From contig JAFMQT010000001.1 of NCBI GenBank assembly GCA_017354515.1, positions 1-38,483 on the forward strand: 38,483 bases of DNA, given 5' to 3'. Below the pieces are notes generated by a model. It did not search any database. It was not told the origin of the DNA and saw nothing but the letters and a program-made list of their open reading frames with translations. This document shows, piece after piece, positions 10,260 through 17,694 of this stretch. The stretch comes from Nocardia sp. (GTDB lineage: Bacteria; Actinomycetota; Actinomycetes; Mycobacteriales; Mycobacteriaceae). Numbering within the stretch: the stretch's first letter is position 1; the number at the start of each line of letters is the position of its first letter. Made by a program: the position numbers and the translations under genes.

Positions 10260-11374
10260 CCGACTACTCGATCGATCCACCGCTGCGGGGCGTTGATCTC
10301 GTCGGTGCGCGGCAGGGTCTCACCGTCGGTCCACACGGTGTTGAAACGCTCCATACCGACCTTGCCGACGACCTCATCTACGAACGCCTTACCCCGCACA
10401 TACTGGGCGATCTTGGCGTCCACGCCGAGCAGGGCACGCAACAGCCGCTGCAGGGGATTGGCCGGGCGCTTGCGCCGCTGATCGAAGGCCTCGCGGATCT
10501 GCGAGACCGTGGGCACCACCGCCGGGCCGACGGCATCCATCACATGGTCGGCGTGACCTTCCAGCAGGGTCCCGAGCATCAGCAGCCGGTCGATCGCCTC
10601 GCGTTGCGCGGGCGGCTGGGTGGCCCGCAGCACGCCCAGCACACCCTTGTCCGCGGGATCGTCACCGGCCGAATCCGCACGGCGGCTGCGCACCTGCTCC
10701 AGTACCCGGGTGAGGACCTCGTTGAACGGCTCGTCCCCGGCCTCGCCCAGCACCTCGACATTGCGCTTCATGTAATCGGCCAGCCAAGGCGCCGAGGAGA
10801 ACTGCACCCGATGGGTCACCTCGTGCAGGCAGACCCACAGCCGGAAATCGCTCGGCGAAACCCCGAGCGCGCGCTCGACCGCCATGATGTTCGGGGCGAC
10901 CAGCAGCAACGTGCCGTCCGGTCCGGTGAAGGGGTCGTACTGACCGAGTATCGCGGTCGACAGGAAGGCCAGCATCGCCCCGGCCTGCACACCGGCCGGC
11001 TTGCCCGCGAATCTGCCCCGGCCCCGCTCACCGTCTCCGGTGAGTTCGGACATCGAATCGGCCGCCGCGCGAATCCAGCCGCGCCGGTCCACGATCCGCG
11101 CCTGCGGGACCGGACGGTCGTCGGCGAGCAGGCTGACCTCGCGTACCGGCCCCTCGGCACGCACCGACGCCGCCGATAGTTCGGCAACCACCTGTTCGGC
11201 GGAATACCGCGTGGTCCGCGGGCCCGAGGGCACGACCGAGCTGCCGGTCCGGGCGGCCAGGTCCCAATCGACGGAACCGGCCAGAATCGAACGCCGCGAC
11301 GCGGACTCATCGGCCCCGTCGCGCGAGGCGGCGTCGTCGGTCGCCGCGAGATCACTGGATCCGGTCATCGTCAT
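10256..11374 (-). CDS. Zincin-like metalloprotease of the DUF2342 / F420-biosynthesis-associated family
   Basis: 372 residues. Family known from actinobacteria as Zincin_2 (DUF2342), homologous to the mycobacterial gene between dacB and tilS. The zinc-binding HEVTH is at residues 184-188 in the context WVCLHEVTHRVQF. A downstream EGHADHVMD block is the likely position of the third ligand. The N-terminal ~35 residues are low-complexity and Asp/Ser-rich; no signal peptide is visible. The frame is open upstream to 12244, but that part is antisense-like and covers dacB; the ATG at 11374 lies 8 nt after the dacB stop, so it is the sensible start (11368 is the alternative). The link to coenzyme F420 comes from family naming only; substrates are unknown. 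Confidence 0.92.
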   Translation of the reverse strand: MTMTGSSDLAATDDAASRDGADESASRRSILAGSVDWDLAARTGSSVVPSGPRTTRYSAEQVVAELSAASVRAEGPVREVSLLADDRPVPQARIVDRRGWIRAAADSMSELTGDGERGRGRFAGKPAGVQAGAMLAFLSTAILGQYDPFTGPDGTLLLVAPNIMAVERALGVSPSDFRLWVCLHEVTHRVQFSSAPWLADYMKRNVEVLGEAGDEPFNEVLTRVLEQVRSRRADSAGDDPADKGVLGVLRATQPPAQREAIDRLLMLGTLLEGHADHVMDAVGPAVVPTVSQIREAFDQRRKRPANPLQRLLRALLGVDAKIAQYVRGKAFVDEVVGKVGMERFNTVWTDGETLPRTDEINAPQRWIDRVVG

Positions 11375-11382
11375 TCCATCCG

Positions 11383-12909
11383 TCAGGAGCATCCACAGTT
11401 TCGCAGCGCGGTCGCGACGGTATCCAGGGCCGGTCGACTGGCCTCCGGCGGCCGATCGTTCGACATCAGTGCGAAGGTCATGACGCGGCCGTCGCGATCC
11501 AACACATATCCAGCCAACGCACTCGACACCGACAGAGTTCCGGTCTTGGCCCGCACCCATCCGGCTCCGGCGCGTTGCGGGCCGCGATCGGCGAACCGAT
11601 CGGCCAAGGTGCCGCTCCCGCCGGCGATCGGCAGATAGTCCAGCAGCGGCGCCAGCGAGGCACCGGGTGGGCTCGTACCTCCGGCGGCGCCGGTGGGGTC
11701 GGCGCCCGTGGACGGCTGCGGTACACCGCTCGTGCTCCCGGCCGTGCCCTCGGCGGGGGTGGTCGCCGAACCCGCGGCCACCGCGAGGATTCGATCCAGC
11801 AGCCGGGCCGGAACCCGGTCGTTGACCGACAGTCCGCTGTTGTCGACCAGGCTCATTCCCGTGATGTCGAATCCCGCGGCGTGCAAGGTCGTCGCGGTGG
11901 CCGCGGCGGCCCCGGCGAAGGACCGCTCGCCACCGGCGGCCCCGGCGATCTCCCGGCCGATCGCCTCCGCGAGGACATCGTCGGAGTGATTCATCATGTC
12001 GCGCAAGCGATCCCGTAGCAGCGCCGAATCCACATGGGCCAGGTCTGCGGCTCCCGGAGCGGCCTTGCCCAGATGCACCTTCGCCGGATCGACCCCCAGT
12101 CCCTGTGCCAGCCGGCGGCCCGCGTCCAGCGCCGGGGTACCCGAGCGCCGCGAATAATCCGCGAGCGGATCCAGACGCCCGCCGTCCAGCATGACCGATT
12201 CGATGGGCGCCCAGGAACCGCCGGCGATATCGGCCGGATCCCACCCGGCCGGCCAGGTCGGCCCGGCATACGCGGAATTGTCGACCACCACCGAATCCAC
12301 CGGATGCCCGCCGGCGCGAATCTGGCTGATCAGATCGGACAGTTTGGGAGCGTTCGTGTAGTAACCCTTACCGTCGGGCTGAGCGGTCAGCGTCGGATCA
12401 CCCGCGCCGACCAGAACCACCTCACCGGGAGTGGAACCGGCCACGACTCGGGTAGTGAGCCGATGATCGGGCGGCAGCGCCAGCATGGCCGCACCGGCGG
12501 TCAGGACCTTGAGTGTGGAGGCGGGAATCACCGGCTTATCCGAGGACGCGCTCCACACGGCCTTCCCGGTCGCGGGATCGGAGACCGATCCGGAGAACGA
12601 ACCCAGATCCGGGCTCGCCGCCACCTGGGCCAGCGCCTTCTGCAGCCCCGGCGTGCTGGGCGGATTCCCCTGCTCGAACGCCGGAACCACGCGGGGCGAG
12701 ACCTGCGCCGGAGTGGGCGCGGCCGCGATGCGTAGTCCGCCGTGCCGGAATTCCGCGGTCCACGGCCGCACGGTGACCAGCACCACCGCGATCGCCACGA
12801 CGATGACGACCGCGACCGTCGTCCATATCCACTTTCCGCGGCTACGGCGAGCCGGCGGCCCACCCGTACTGTTGTTCACTGGCCCAACCACGTGACAGCT
12901 GTCTCCCAT
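11383..12909 (-). CDS. dacB: D-alanyl-D-alanine carboxypeptidase/endopeptidase (PBP4 type, peptidase S13)
   Basis: Trims peptidoglycan stem peptides or cleaves cross-links outside the membrane. The protein is 508 residues with one N-terminal membrane anchor (about 28-48, WTTVAVVIVVAIAVVLVTV) preceded by basic residues. The catalytic SxxK is STLK (Ser131, Lys134) and the KTG triad is at about 454-456 (VRAKTGTLS). At the place expected for SxN the sequence reads SDD within HSDDVLAEAIGRE, so Asn is replaced by Asp. A Ser/Thr/Pro/Gly-rich insertion (about residues 385-415) interrupts the fold. The start ATG at 12909 is the outermost; inner GTGs at positions 8 and 11 of the frame are possible. First gene of the dacB-protease-tilS-hpt series and divergent from ppa. 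Confidence 0.94.
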   Translation of the reverse strand: MGDSCHVVGPVNNSTGGPPARRSRGKWIWTTVAVVIVVAIAVVLVTVRPWTAEFRHGGLRIAAAPTPAQVSPRVVPAFEQGNPPSTPGLQKALAQVAASPDLGSFSGSVSDPATGKAVWSASSDKPVIPASTLKVLTAGAAMLALPPDHRLTTRVVAGSTPGEVVLVGAGDPTLTAQPDGKGYYTNAPKLSDLISQIRAGGHPVDSVVVDNSAYAGPTWPAGWDPADIAGGSWAPIESVMLDGGRLDPLADYSRRSGTPALDAGRRLAQGLGVDPAKVHLGKAAPGAADLAHVDSALLRDRLRDMMNHSDDVLAEAIGREIAGAAGGERSFAGAAAATATTLHAAGFDITGMSLVDNSGLSVNDRVPARLLDRILAVAAGSATTPAEGTAGSTSGVPQPSTGADPTGAAGGTSPPGASLAPLLDYLPIAGGSGTLADRFADRGPQRAGAGWVRAKTGTLSVSSALAGYVLDRDGRVMTFALMSNDRPPEASRPALDTVATALRNCGCS

Positions 12910-13030
12910 TCACCCGTGCGGAGGCGGACTCCCTGCCGCACCCCTGCGCGCATCGACCACACTATCCTCACCTCGCTGGCGTTCGGCCGAACGAGTTGGC
13001 GAGTCGGCCGCCGCACACGCGGTCCGGCTG

Positions 13031-13070
13031 CCACACCGCAAACCTATTGACCACACCGCAAACGTATCGA
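13031..13070 (+). repeat. Two tandem 20-bp repeats in the dacB-ppa divergent promoter region
   Basis: CCACACCGCAAACCTATTGA (13031-13050) is followed immediately by CCACACCGCAAACGTATCGA (13051-13070): 18 of 20 bases identical. They end 3 bp before the ppa ribosome site AAGGAG. Position suggests part of the ppa 5' leader or promoter; the duplication could double a binding site. Confidence 0.85.
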
Positions 13071-13083
13071 CGAAGGAGATGAC

Positions 13084-13575
13084 GTGGAGTTCGACGTCAC
13101 CATCGAGATCCCCAAGGGGCAGCGCAACAAATACGAGGTCGACCACGAGACCGGCCGGGTGCGCCTGGACCGCTACCTCTACACCCCGATGGTCTACCCC
13201 GCCGACTACGGCTACATCGAGAACACCCTCGGCTCGGACGGCGATCCGCTGGACTGCCTGGTGCTGCTGCCGGAGTCGGTGTTCCCGGGCGTCATCGTCG
13301 AGGCCCGTCCGGTGGGTGTGCTGCTGATGAGCGACGAGGCCGGCGGCGACGAGAAGGTGGTGGCGGTTCCGGCCGGCGACAAGCGGTGGGACCACATCCA
13401 GGATGTGGCCGATATCCCGGAATTCGACCGCAAGGCCATCGAGCACTTCTTCGAGCACTACAAGGACCTCGAGCCCGGCAAATGGGTCAAGGTCGACGGC
13501 TGGGACGGCCGCGCCAAGGCCGAACAGCTGACCACCGAGGCCGTGGCGCGTCTGCAGGACAAGGGCGGGCACTAG
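13084..13575 (+). CDS. ppa: Inorganic pyrophosphatase
   Basis: Hydrolyses pyrophosphate to two phosphates and so drives biosynthetic reactions; cytosolic, Mg2+-dependent family I enzyme. 163 residues, the usual length for the bacterial hexameric form. Visible family features: the substrate-contact region MVYPADYGYIENT (about 36-48) and the signature DGDPLDCLVLL (about 52-62) with its three metal-binding Asp residues, then the later Asp/Lys-rich DKRWDHIQD. The GTG start at 13084 has the strong ribosome site AAGGAG at 13073-13078. Divergent from dacB, as in mycobacteria. Confidence 0.97.
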   Translation: MEFDVTIEIPKGQRNKYEVDHETGRVRLDRYLYTPMVYPADYGYIENTLGSDGDPLDCLVLLPESVFPGVIVEARPVGVLLMSDEAGGDEKVVAVPAGDKRWDHIQDVADIPEFDRKAIEHFFEHYKDLEPGKWVKVDGWDGRAKAEQLTTEAVARLQDKGGH

Positions 13576-13618
13576 AACAAACAAGGCCTGGTACCGGCCA
13601 CACGCTGCCCGACGCCGC

Positions 13619-13656
13619 CACGGCGCTCGTGAACTCCGCGTTCACCGAGCGCCGTG
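13619..13656. terminator. Long hairpin between convergent ppa and crotonase genes
   Basis: Arms 13619-13634 (CACGGCGCTCGTGAAC) and 13640-13656 (GTTCACCGAGCGCCGTG) pair over 16 bp with one bulged base and a 5-nt loop. Placed between two convergent stops (13575 and 13669), it would act as a bidirectional terminator. No U-run follows, as is common in high-GC actinomycetes. Confidence 0.65.
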
Positions 13657-13668
13657 CCGGCGCGTCGC

Positions 13669-14490
13669 CTACTTTCCCTTGAATTCGGGCTGCCGCTTCT
13701 CGAACACCGCCTGCACCGCCTCGGTGAGATCCTCGGACGGCAGGAAGGCCGAATTCCAGGCCGAGACATAGCGCAGCCCGTCCGCGATCCGGCCGACCCG
13801 CGGCTGCTCCAGCACATCCTTGACGCCCTGCACCACCAGCGGCGGATTGCCGGCGATCTCCTGGGCCAGCGCGTCCGCGGCGGCCAGCACCGCCTCCTGA
13901 TCCGGGTAGACATCGTTGACCAGGTGGATCTGCTGCGCCCGAGCCGCGTCGATATCCTTTCCGGTATAAGCCAATTCGCGCAGATGGCCCTCGCCGATGA
14001 TGCCCGGCAGCCGCTGCAGCGAACCCACGTCCGCGACGATCGCGACCTTGGCCTCCCGCAGGCTGAAGGTGGCCTCGGCACTGGCCAAACGGATATCGGC
14101 GGCCGCGATCAGATCCAGGCCACCACCCACGCACCACCCGGATACCGCGGCGATGACGGGTTTGCGGCAGGCGGCGACCGCGGTCACCGCGTCCTGCAAC
14201 CGCCGCACATCGCGCAGGAAATCGGTGCGCGGGGCGGCCAGCGCCTTATCCGCCATCAGCGGCACGAAGGTCTGCCCCATCGCCGACAGGTCCAGGCCGT
14301 AGGAGAAATTCTTCCCGGAACCGGTCAGCACGATCGCCCGAATCTGCGGATCGCTGTCGAGTTCGCCGAAGACCTGCGGCAGTTCGGCCCAGAAATCCGG
14401 CCCCATCGCATTGCCCTTACCGGGGCCGGTCAACGTCACCCGCGCGATGTGACCGGTGCGTTCGACGGTGAAAGCCTTCCAATCGCTCAT
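13669..14490 (-). CDS. Crotonase family protein, probable delta3,5-delta2,4-dienoyl-CoA isomerase
   Basis: 273 residues from the ATG at 14490. The crotonase core includes the oxyanion loop SGKNFSYGLDLSAM and the CVGGGLDLIAAADIR block. Asp126 (GGGLD), Glu146 (SLREAK) and Asp154 (VADVG) stand with the same 20 and 8 residue spacing as the catalytic Asp176, Glu196 and Asp204 of rat ECH1 dienoyl-CoA isomerase, and ADVGSLQRLP is the typical ECH1 stretch. This favours isomerisation of 3,5-dienoyl-CoA in beta-oxidation of unsaturated fatty acids over simple hydration. The frame is open further upstream to 14679, but that part is antisense to the flavin reductase. Convergent with ppa, divergent from the flavin reductase. 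Confidence 0.9.
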   Translation of the reverse strand: MSDWKAFTVERTGHIARVTLTGPGKGNAMGPDFWAELPQVFGELDSDPQIRAIVLTGSGKNFSYGLDLSAMGQTFVPLMADKALAAPRTDFLRDVRRLQDAVTAVAACRKPVIAAVSGWCVGGGLDLIAAADIRLASAEATFSLREAKVAIVADVGSLQRLPGIIGEGHLRELAYTGKDIDAARAQQIHLVNDVYPDQEAVLAAADALAQEIAGNPPLVVQGVKDVLEQPRVGRIADGLRYVSAWNSAFLPSEDLTEAVQAVFEKRQPEFKGK

Positions 14491-14580
14491 GGGGTCAGCG
14501 TATCGGTCCCCCGGCCCGGACGGACCGCCGATTCCGGGCGGCTGGACCGCACGCGGAGCCGGCGACGTAGGTTGGAAGCC

Positions 14581-15135
14581 GTGAGTTTCCAGCGACCGGA
14601 TCTCGATCTTCCCGCGGTCGAATCCGAATCCGAGCATGACGGCGTCACCGCCGCGCAGTACCGATCGGCCATGCGGCACTATCCGGCCGGAGTCACCATC
14701 GTGACGCTGAGCCGGCCCGATCGGCCGGTAGGTTTCACCGCCACCTCCTTCGCCTCGCTATCGCTGGAACCGCCCCTGATCTCGTTCAATATCGCGCACA
14801 CGTCCTCCTCGATCGAGGCGATGGCGGCGGCGGATTCGGTCGTGGTGCATTTCCTCGGCGCCCATCAGCACGACTTGGCGCGGCGGTTCGCCGGCTCCGC
14901 CGAACAGCGGTTCTCGGACCGGTCGCTGTGGTCCCCGCTCGATACCGGTGAACCGGTTCTGACCGGCACCCCGATCTGGGTGCGTGCGGTCGTGCACCAG
15001 CGAATTCCGATCGGCGATCACACCCTGGTCGTCGGCCTGGTCACCCGGGTACACGACGAGACCGGCGGGCAGCCGATCCGCAATCCGCTGCTGTACTACA
15101 ACGGCACGTACCATCGTCCGGCCGAGTTGGACTGA
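14581..15135 (+). CDS. Flavin reductase-like (FMN-binding split barrel) protein
   Basis: 184 residues from the GTG at 14581, preceded by GGAAG. The split-barrel flavin reductase pattern is clear: FRxAM-like segment YRSAMRHYPAGVTIVTL, then VGFTATSFASLSLEPPLISFNI (the FMN-phosphate contact TATSFASLSLEPP), then DHTLVVGLVTRVH and a C-terminal PLLYYNGTYH. Such proteins reduce FMN or FAD with NAD(P)H, often to supply a two-component monooxygenase; no partner oxygenase lies next to it. A long open frame continues upstream to 13654, but that part is antisense to the crotonase and has no family match. Confidence 0.92.
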   Translation: MSFQRPDLDLPAVESESEHDGVTAAQYRSAMRHYPAGVTIVTLSRPDRPVGFTATSFASLSLEPPLISFNIAHTSSSIEAMAAADSVVVHFLGAHQHDLARRFAGSAEQRFSDRSLWSPLDTGEPVLTGTPIWVRAVVHQRIPIGDHTLVVGLVTRVHDETGGQPIRNPLLYYNGTYHRPAELD

Positions 15136-15262
15136 ACCGAGAATTGGACTGAACCGCGAATCACACTGGACCACAGTCTATTTCCGTCACGCGGCCACAT
15201 CCGGCCGAAGTGCCGCCGAGCTCCGCACTTGACATCCGCACGGAATTTCTGCAACCCTCTGA

Positions 15263-15376
15263 CCAGGTCATGAGTACCAGCGTCAAGCCCCGGCTCGCTG
15301 GTCGGCAACCCTCCTCCGCGGTGGGGTGCTCCGGGTGACGACCTGGCCGTTGTCCGACCGGGCACGGCAAGCGCGG
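15263..15376 (+). promoter_or_regulatory. SAM-IV riboswitch
   Basis: The leader matches the actinobacterial SAM-IV aptamer. P1 is CCAGGTC 15263-15269 paired with GACCTGG 15340-15346. The core conserved pieces CATGAGT, CAGCGTCAAGCCCCGGCT, GGCAACCCTCC, GGTGGGGTGC and CCGGGTGACGACC follow in order, then the 3' pseudoknot part GGCACGGCAAGCGCGG that separates SAM-IV from SAM-I. A hairpin GGACTCC/GGAGTCC (15375-15381 and 15394-15400) lies next to the aptamer and may be the expression platform. The ribosome site AGGG (15408-15411) can also pair locally with CCCT (15416-15419). It sits 45 bp before the PLP-enzyme start and is expected to turn it off when S-adenosylmethionine is high. Confidence 0.92.
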
Positions 15377-15420
15377 ACTCCACCGACCCTTTCGGAGTCC
15401 CTGAACAAGGGATTGCCCTC

Positions 15421-16806
15421 ATGAATACCGCCGTATCCATCCTCGCCCGCACCTGCACGATCGCTGAAGCCGTTGCCTCCCAGCCGATTCGCACCCACTC
15501 GCAGTGTGTGGCCGACCTCCCCGCGGCCCGCGTGACAGGTTGCGATCTACGAGTTCCCCTGGTGCAGGGCGGATCTCGCAGCTACGCGAATTTCGACTAC
15601 GCCGCCAGCGCGCCCGCGCTCGCGGCGGTCGCGGACCGGGTGAACGACCTGCTGCCCTACTACGCGAGTGTGCATCGCGGCGCCGGTTACGCCTCCCGCA
15701 TTACCACCGATTGCTATGAGGCAGCGCGCAATTCGGTATTCCGGTCGCTGAACTGCACCGACGATCAGGTGGTGGTGTTCACCCGCAACACCACCGACGC
15801 CTTGAACCTGCTGGCCGCCTGCGTCCCCGGCGACACCGTCGTGCTCGATATCGAACACCACGCGAACCTGCTGCCCTGGACGCGCAACGGCCGGCGCGTG
15901 GTTCGCGCCGCCGACACCATCGCCGAGACACTGCGCCGGATCGTCGCCGAACTGTGCTCGAAACCGGCTGCGCTGCTGGCGATTACCGGTGCGTCCAATG
16001 TTACCGGTGAGATTCTGCCGCTGGCCGAACTCGCCTCGATCGCGCATCGCTGCGGGGCGCGGATCCTGGTCGACGCGGCCCAATTGGCACCGCACCGTCG
16101 CGTCGATCTGCGGGGCTGCGATATCGACTATGTGGCCTTCTCCGGCCACAAGCTGTACGCGCCGTTCGGCGGCGGCGTACTGGCCGGACGCCGCGACTGG
16201 CTGGACTCGGCCCCGCCCTATCTCGCCGGTGGCGGCGCGGTGACCGAGGTGTCCACCGAACGGGCCCACTGGGCGCCCGCACCCGCACGGCACGAGGCGG
16301 GTTCACCGAATGTGCTGGGCGCGGTGGCCATCGCCGCCGCCTGTGAGGCCCTGGACGCACTCGACGAGCAGCGGGTCATCTCGCATGAGCGGATACTGAC
16401 CCGGCGGCTGCGCGACGGGCTGAAAAGCCTTGCGGGCGTGCGGGTGTTGCGGCTATTCGCCGACAGCACCGAGTCGGTCGGCATCGTGGCGTTCACCGTG
16501 GACGGCTATGCGCCCGGCCACGTCGCGAGCTATCTGTCGGCCGAATACGGGATCGGGGTGCGTGACGGCGGATTCTGCGCACATCCGCTGCTCACCCGCC
16601 TCGGCGTGGACGGTGCGGTGCGGGCGAGTATCGGCCTGGGGACCTCGGGCGCCGATGTGGACCGGCTGCTCGAGGCGTTGCGGCGGTTGGTCACCGCGGG
16701 CCCACGCTGGGAATACACCGATGCCGAGGGCTGCTGGTCGCCGCTGCCGGAGACCCGGACCGGACTCACCGATTCCACCCGCGGATCCGCACCCTGCGCC
16801 TTCTGA
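15421..16806 (+). CDS. Class V PLP-dependent aminotransferase / cysteine desulfurase-like enzyme under SAM-IV control
   Basis: 461 residues. The fold-type I PLP enzyme features include NFDYAASAP near the start, the region HHANLLPW (about 147-154), the cofactor Asp in ARILVDAAQLAPH, and the internal aldimine Lys244 in FSGHKLYAPFGGG. GGFCAHPLL places Cys386 where SufS-like desulfurases keep their active cysteine. The first ~45 residues before GGSRSYANFDYAA are extra. This matches the actinobacterial group typified by mycobacterial Rv3778c-like proteins. Control by a SAM-IV riboswitch implies a role in sulfur or methionine metabolism (inference); the exact reaction, desulfuration or a lyase-type step on a sulfur amino acid, cannot be told. 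Confidence 0.92.
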   Translation: MNTAVSILARTCTIAEAVASQPIRTHSQCVADLPAARVTGCDLRVPLVQGGSRSYANFDYAASAPALAAVADRVNDLLPYYASVHRGAGYASRITTDCYEAARNSVFRSLNCTDDQVVVFTRNTTDALNLLAACVPGDTVVLDIEHHANLLPWTRNGRRVVRAADTIAETLRRIVAELCSKPAALLAITGASNVTGEILPLAELASIAHRCGARILVDAAQLAPHRRVDLRGCDIDYVAFSGHKLYAPFGGGVLAGRRDWLDSAPPYLAGGGAVTEVSTERAHWAPAPARHEAGSPNVLGAVAIAAACEALDALDEQRVISHERILTRRLRDGLKSLAGVRVLRLFADSTESVGIVAFTVDGYAPGHVASYLSAEYGIGVRDGGFCAHPLLTRLGVDGAVRASIGLGTSGADVDRLLEALRRLVTAGPRWEYTDAEGCWSPLPETRTGLTDSTRGSAPCAF

Positions 16807-16813
16807 ATGCCGG

Positions 16814-17044
16814 TCAGGGCACCATGTAGCGGACGGCGAGTTCCTCGATCAGGGGGTCGTCGTCCGCGATGGAGGCCAAGAGCTCGAGGTCACGTTCGAT
16901 CGCGATCTGGCGTGGGTCGTCCTGCTCGGGATCGGGGGCGCCGTCCTCCTTCAATTGGCGCAGTAACTTCTCCCGCACCCGCGACTTCAACGAATCGGTA
17001 GCTTCCGAATCGGTCATCTCCGAGTTGGTCATATCCCCCAGCAT
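16814..17044 (-). CDS. Small acidic hypothetical protein
   Basis: 76 residues (72 if it starts at the ATG at 17032). Strongly charged and mostly helical: SLKSRVREKLLRQLKE, then a PEQDDPRQ turn and a second helix ERDLELLASIADDDPLIEELA. No signal, membrane segment or known motif. It begins 6 bp after the stop of the DUF2752 gene on the same strand, so the two are probably co-transcribed. Its stop is 7 bp from the convergent PLP enzyme. Function unknown. Confidence 0.7.
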   Translation of the reverse strand: MLGDMTNSEMTDSEATDSLKSRVREKLLRQLKEDGAPDPEQDDPRQIAIERDLELLASIADDDPLIEELAVRYMVP

Positions 17045-17050
17045 GCCCCG

Positions 17051-17497
17051 CTAGACCGGAGCCAACCAGGTCCCCCACGGCGTGTTGCGCAACACCGTGA
17101 AAACCACCAGCACGCCGGCCAGCATCCACTGCCCCCGCGGACGCAGCGTGAACGGAAATGCGCTGCCGCCGGAACCCCGCCATCGATTCACCGTCCACGA
17201 TCCCCACCACAACACGACCGTGACCAGCAGCGGAAGCACGAAGACGTTGCTGTGCACGGCATCGAGCACCCGCCCCTCGGTGAGGTTGTGCACAGCCCGC
17301 ATCCCCCCGCATCCCGGACACCACAAACCGGTCACCGCGTAGAACGGACAGATCCCGTAGGAGCCCGGCGTGTGCGGATCACGAAAATGCAGCAGCAGCG
17401 CACCCGCGACCCCGCCCCCCGCGACGAGCGCCGGCAGCCCCGCGGTTCGCCACCGCCCCGGCGAGGATCGTCCCGGCACGCCACGCGCGATATCCAC
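17051..17497 (-). CDS. DUF2752 family membrane protein
   Basis: About 148 residues if started at the GTG at 17497. Three membrane segments are visible: LPALVAGGGVAGALLLHF, VFVLPLLVTVVLWWGSW and GQWMLAGVLVVFTVLRN. The family signature is the CPFYAVTGLWCPGCGGMRA block with its cysteines, followed by HNLTEG, as in DUF2752 proteins of many bacteria. The closing NTPWGTWLAP is also family-like. The frame continues upstream to 17662 but there it encodes a TetR-like remnant, so a downstream start is likely; AAGGGGG overlaps the GTG too closely, leaving 17497 or a later GTG at 17482 open. Function of the family is unknown. Operon with the small acidic protein downstream. Confidence 0.85.
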   Translation of the reverse strand: MDIARGVPGRSSPGRWRTAGLPALVAGGGVAGALLLHFRDPHTPGSYGICPFYAVTGLWCPGCGGMRAVHNLTEGRVLDAVHSNVFVLPLLVTVVLWWGSWTVNRWRGSGGSAFPFTLRPRGQWMLAGVLVVFTVLRNTPWGTWLAPV

Positions 17498-17584
17498 CCC
17501 CTTACAGTACCGATATCGGATGGTTCGGCCGGGCTCGGCGAATTCAAGGTCGCCAGCCGCCGCTGGACCACCGCTCGATGAGTC

Positions 17585-17662
17585 CGTCCCGGATCCGAAG
17601 TGGTACCGCACCGCCGAGTTGTTGCGCTGACCGGCCGCGGCGGCGATCTCGCGCAGCGGCAC
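17585..17662 (-). pseudogene. Remnant of a TetR-family regulator N-terminal HTH
   Basis: Translated from the GTG at 17662 the frame reads PLREIAAAAGQRNNSAVRYHFGS, which is the helix-turn-helix core of TetR regulators (usual form LREIAxAAGxRNxSAVxYHFG). An in-frame TAG lies directly before the GTG, so the first TetR helix is missing, and no ligand-binding domain follows; the frame instead runs into the DUF2752 gene. It stands next to the divergent SDR, where a TetR regulator would be expected. Confidence 0.75.
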
Positions 17663-17694
17663 CTAAGGTGATTACCCTATCGAAAGGATTCGCG

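Noticed and set aside
10256..12244. 662-codon extension of the zincin-like protease
   Set aside because: The part beyond 11374 is Arg/Gly-rich shadow sequence across dacB; the family protein begins at the ATG 8 nt after the dacB stop.
13654..14580. Upstream extension of the flavin reductase frame
   Set aside because: Antisense to the crotonase gene and without family match; the GTG at 14581 with a ribosome site is the natural start.
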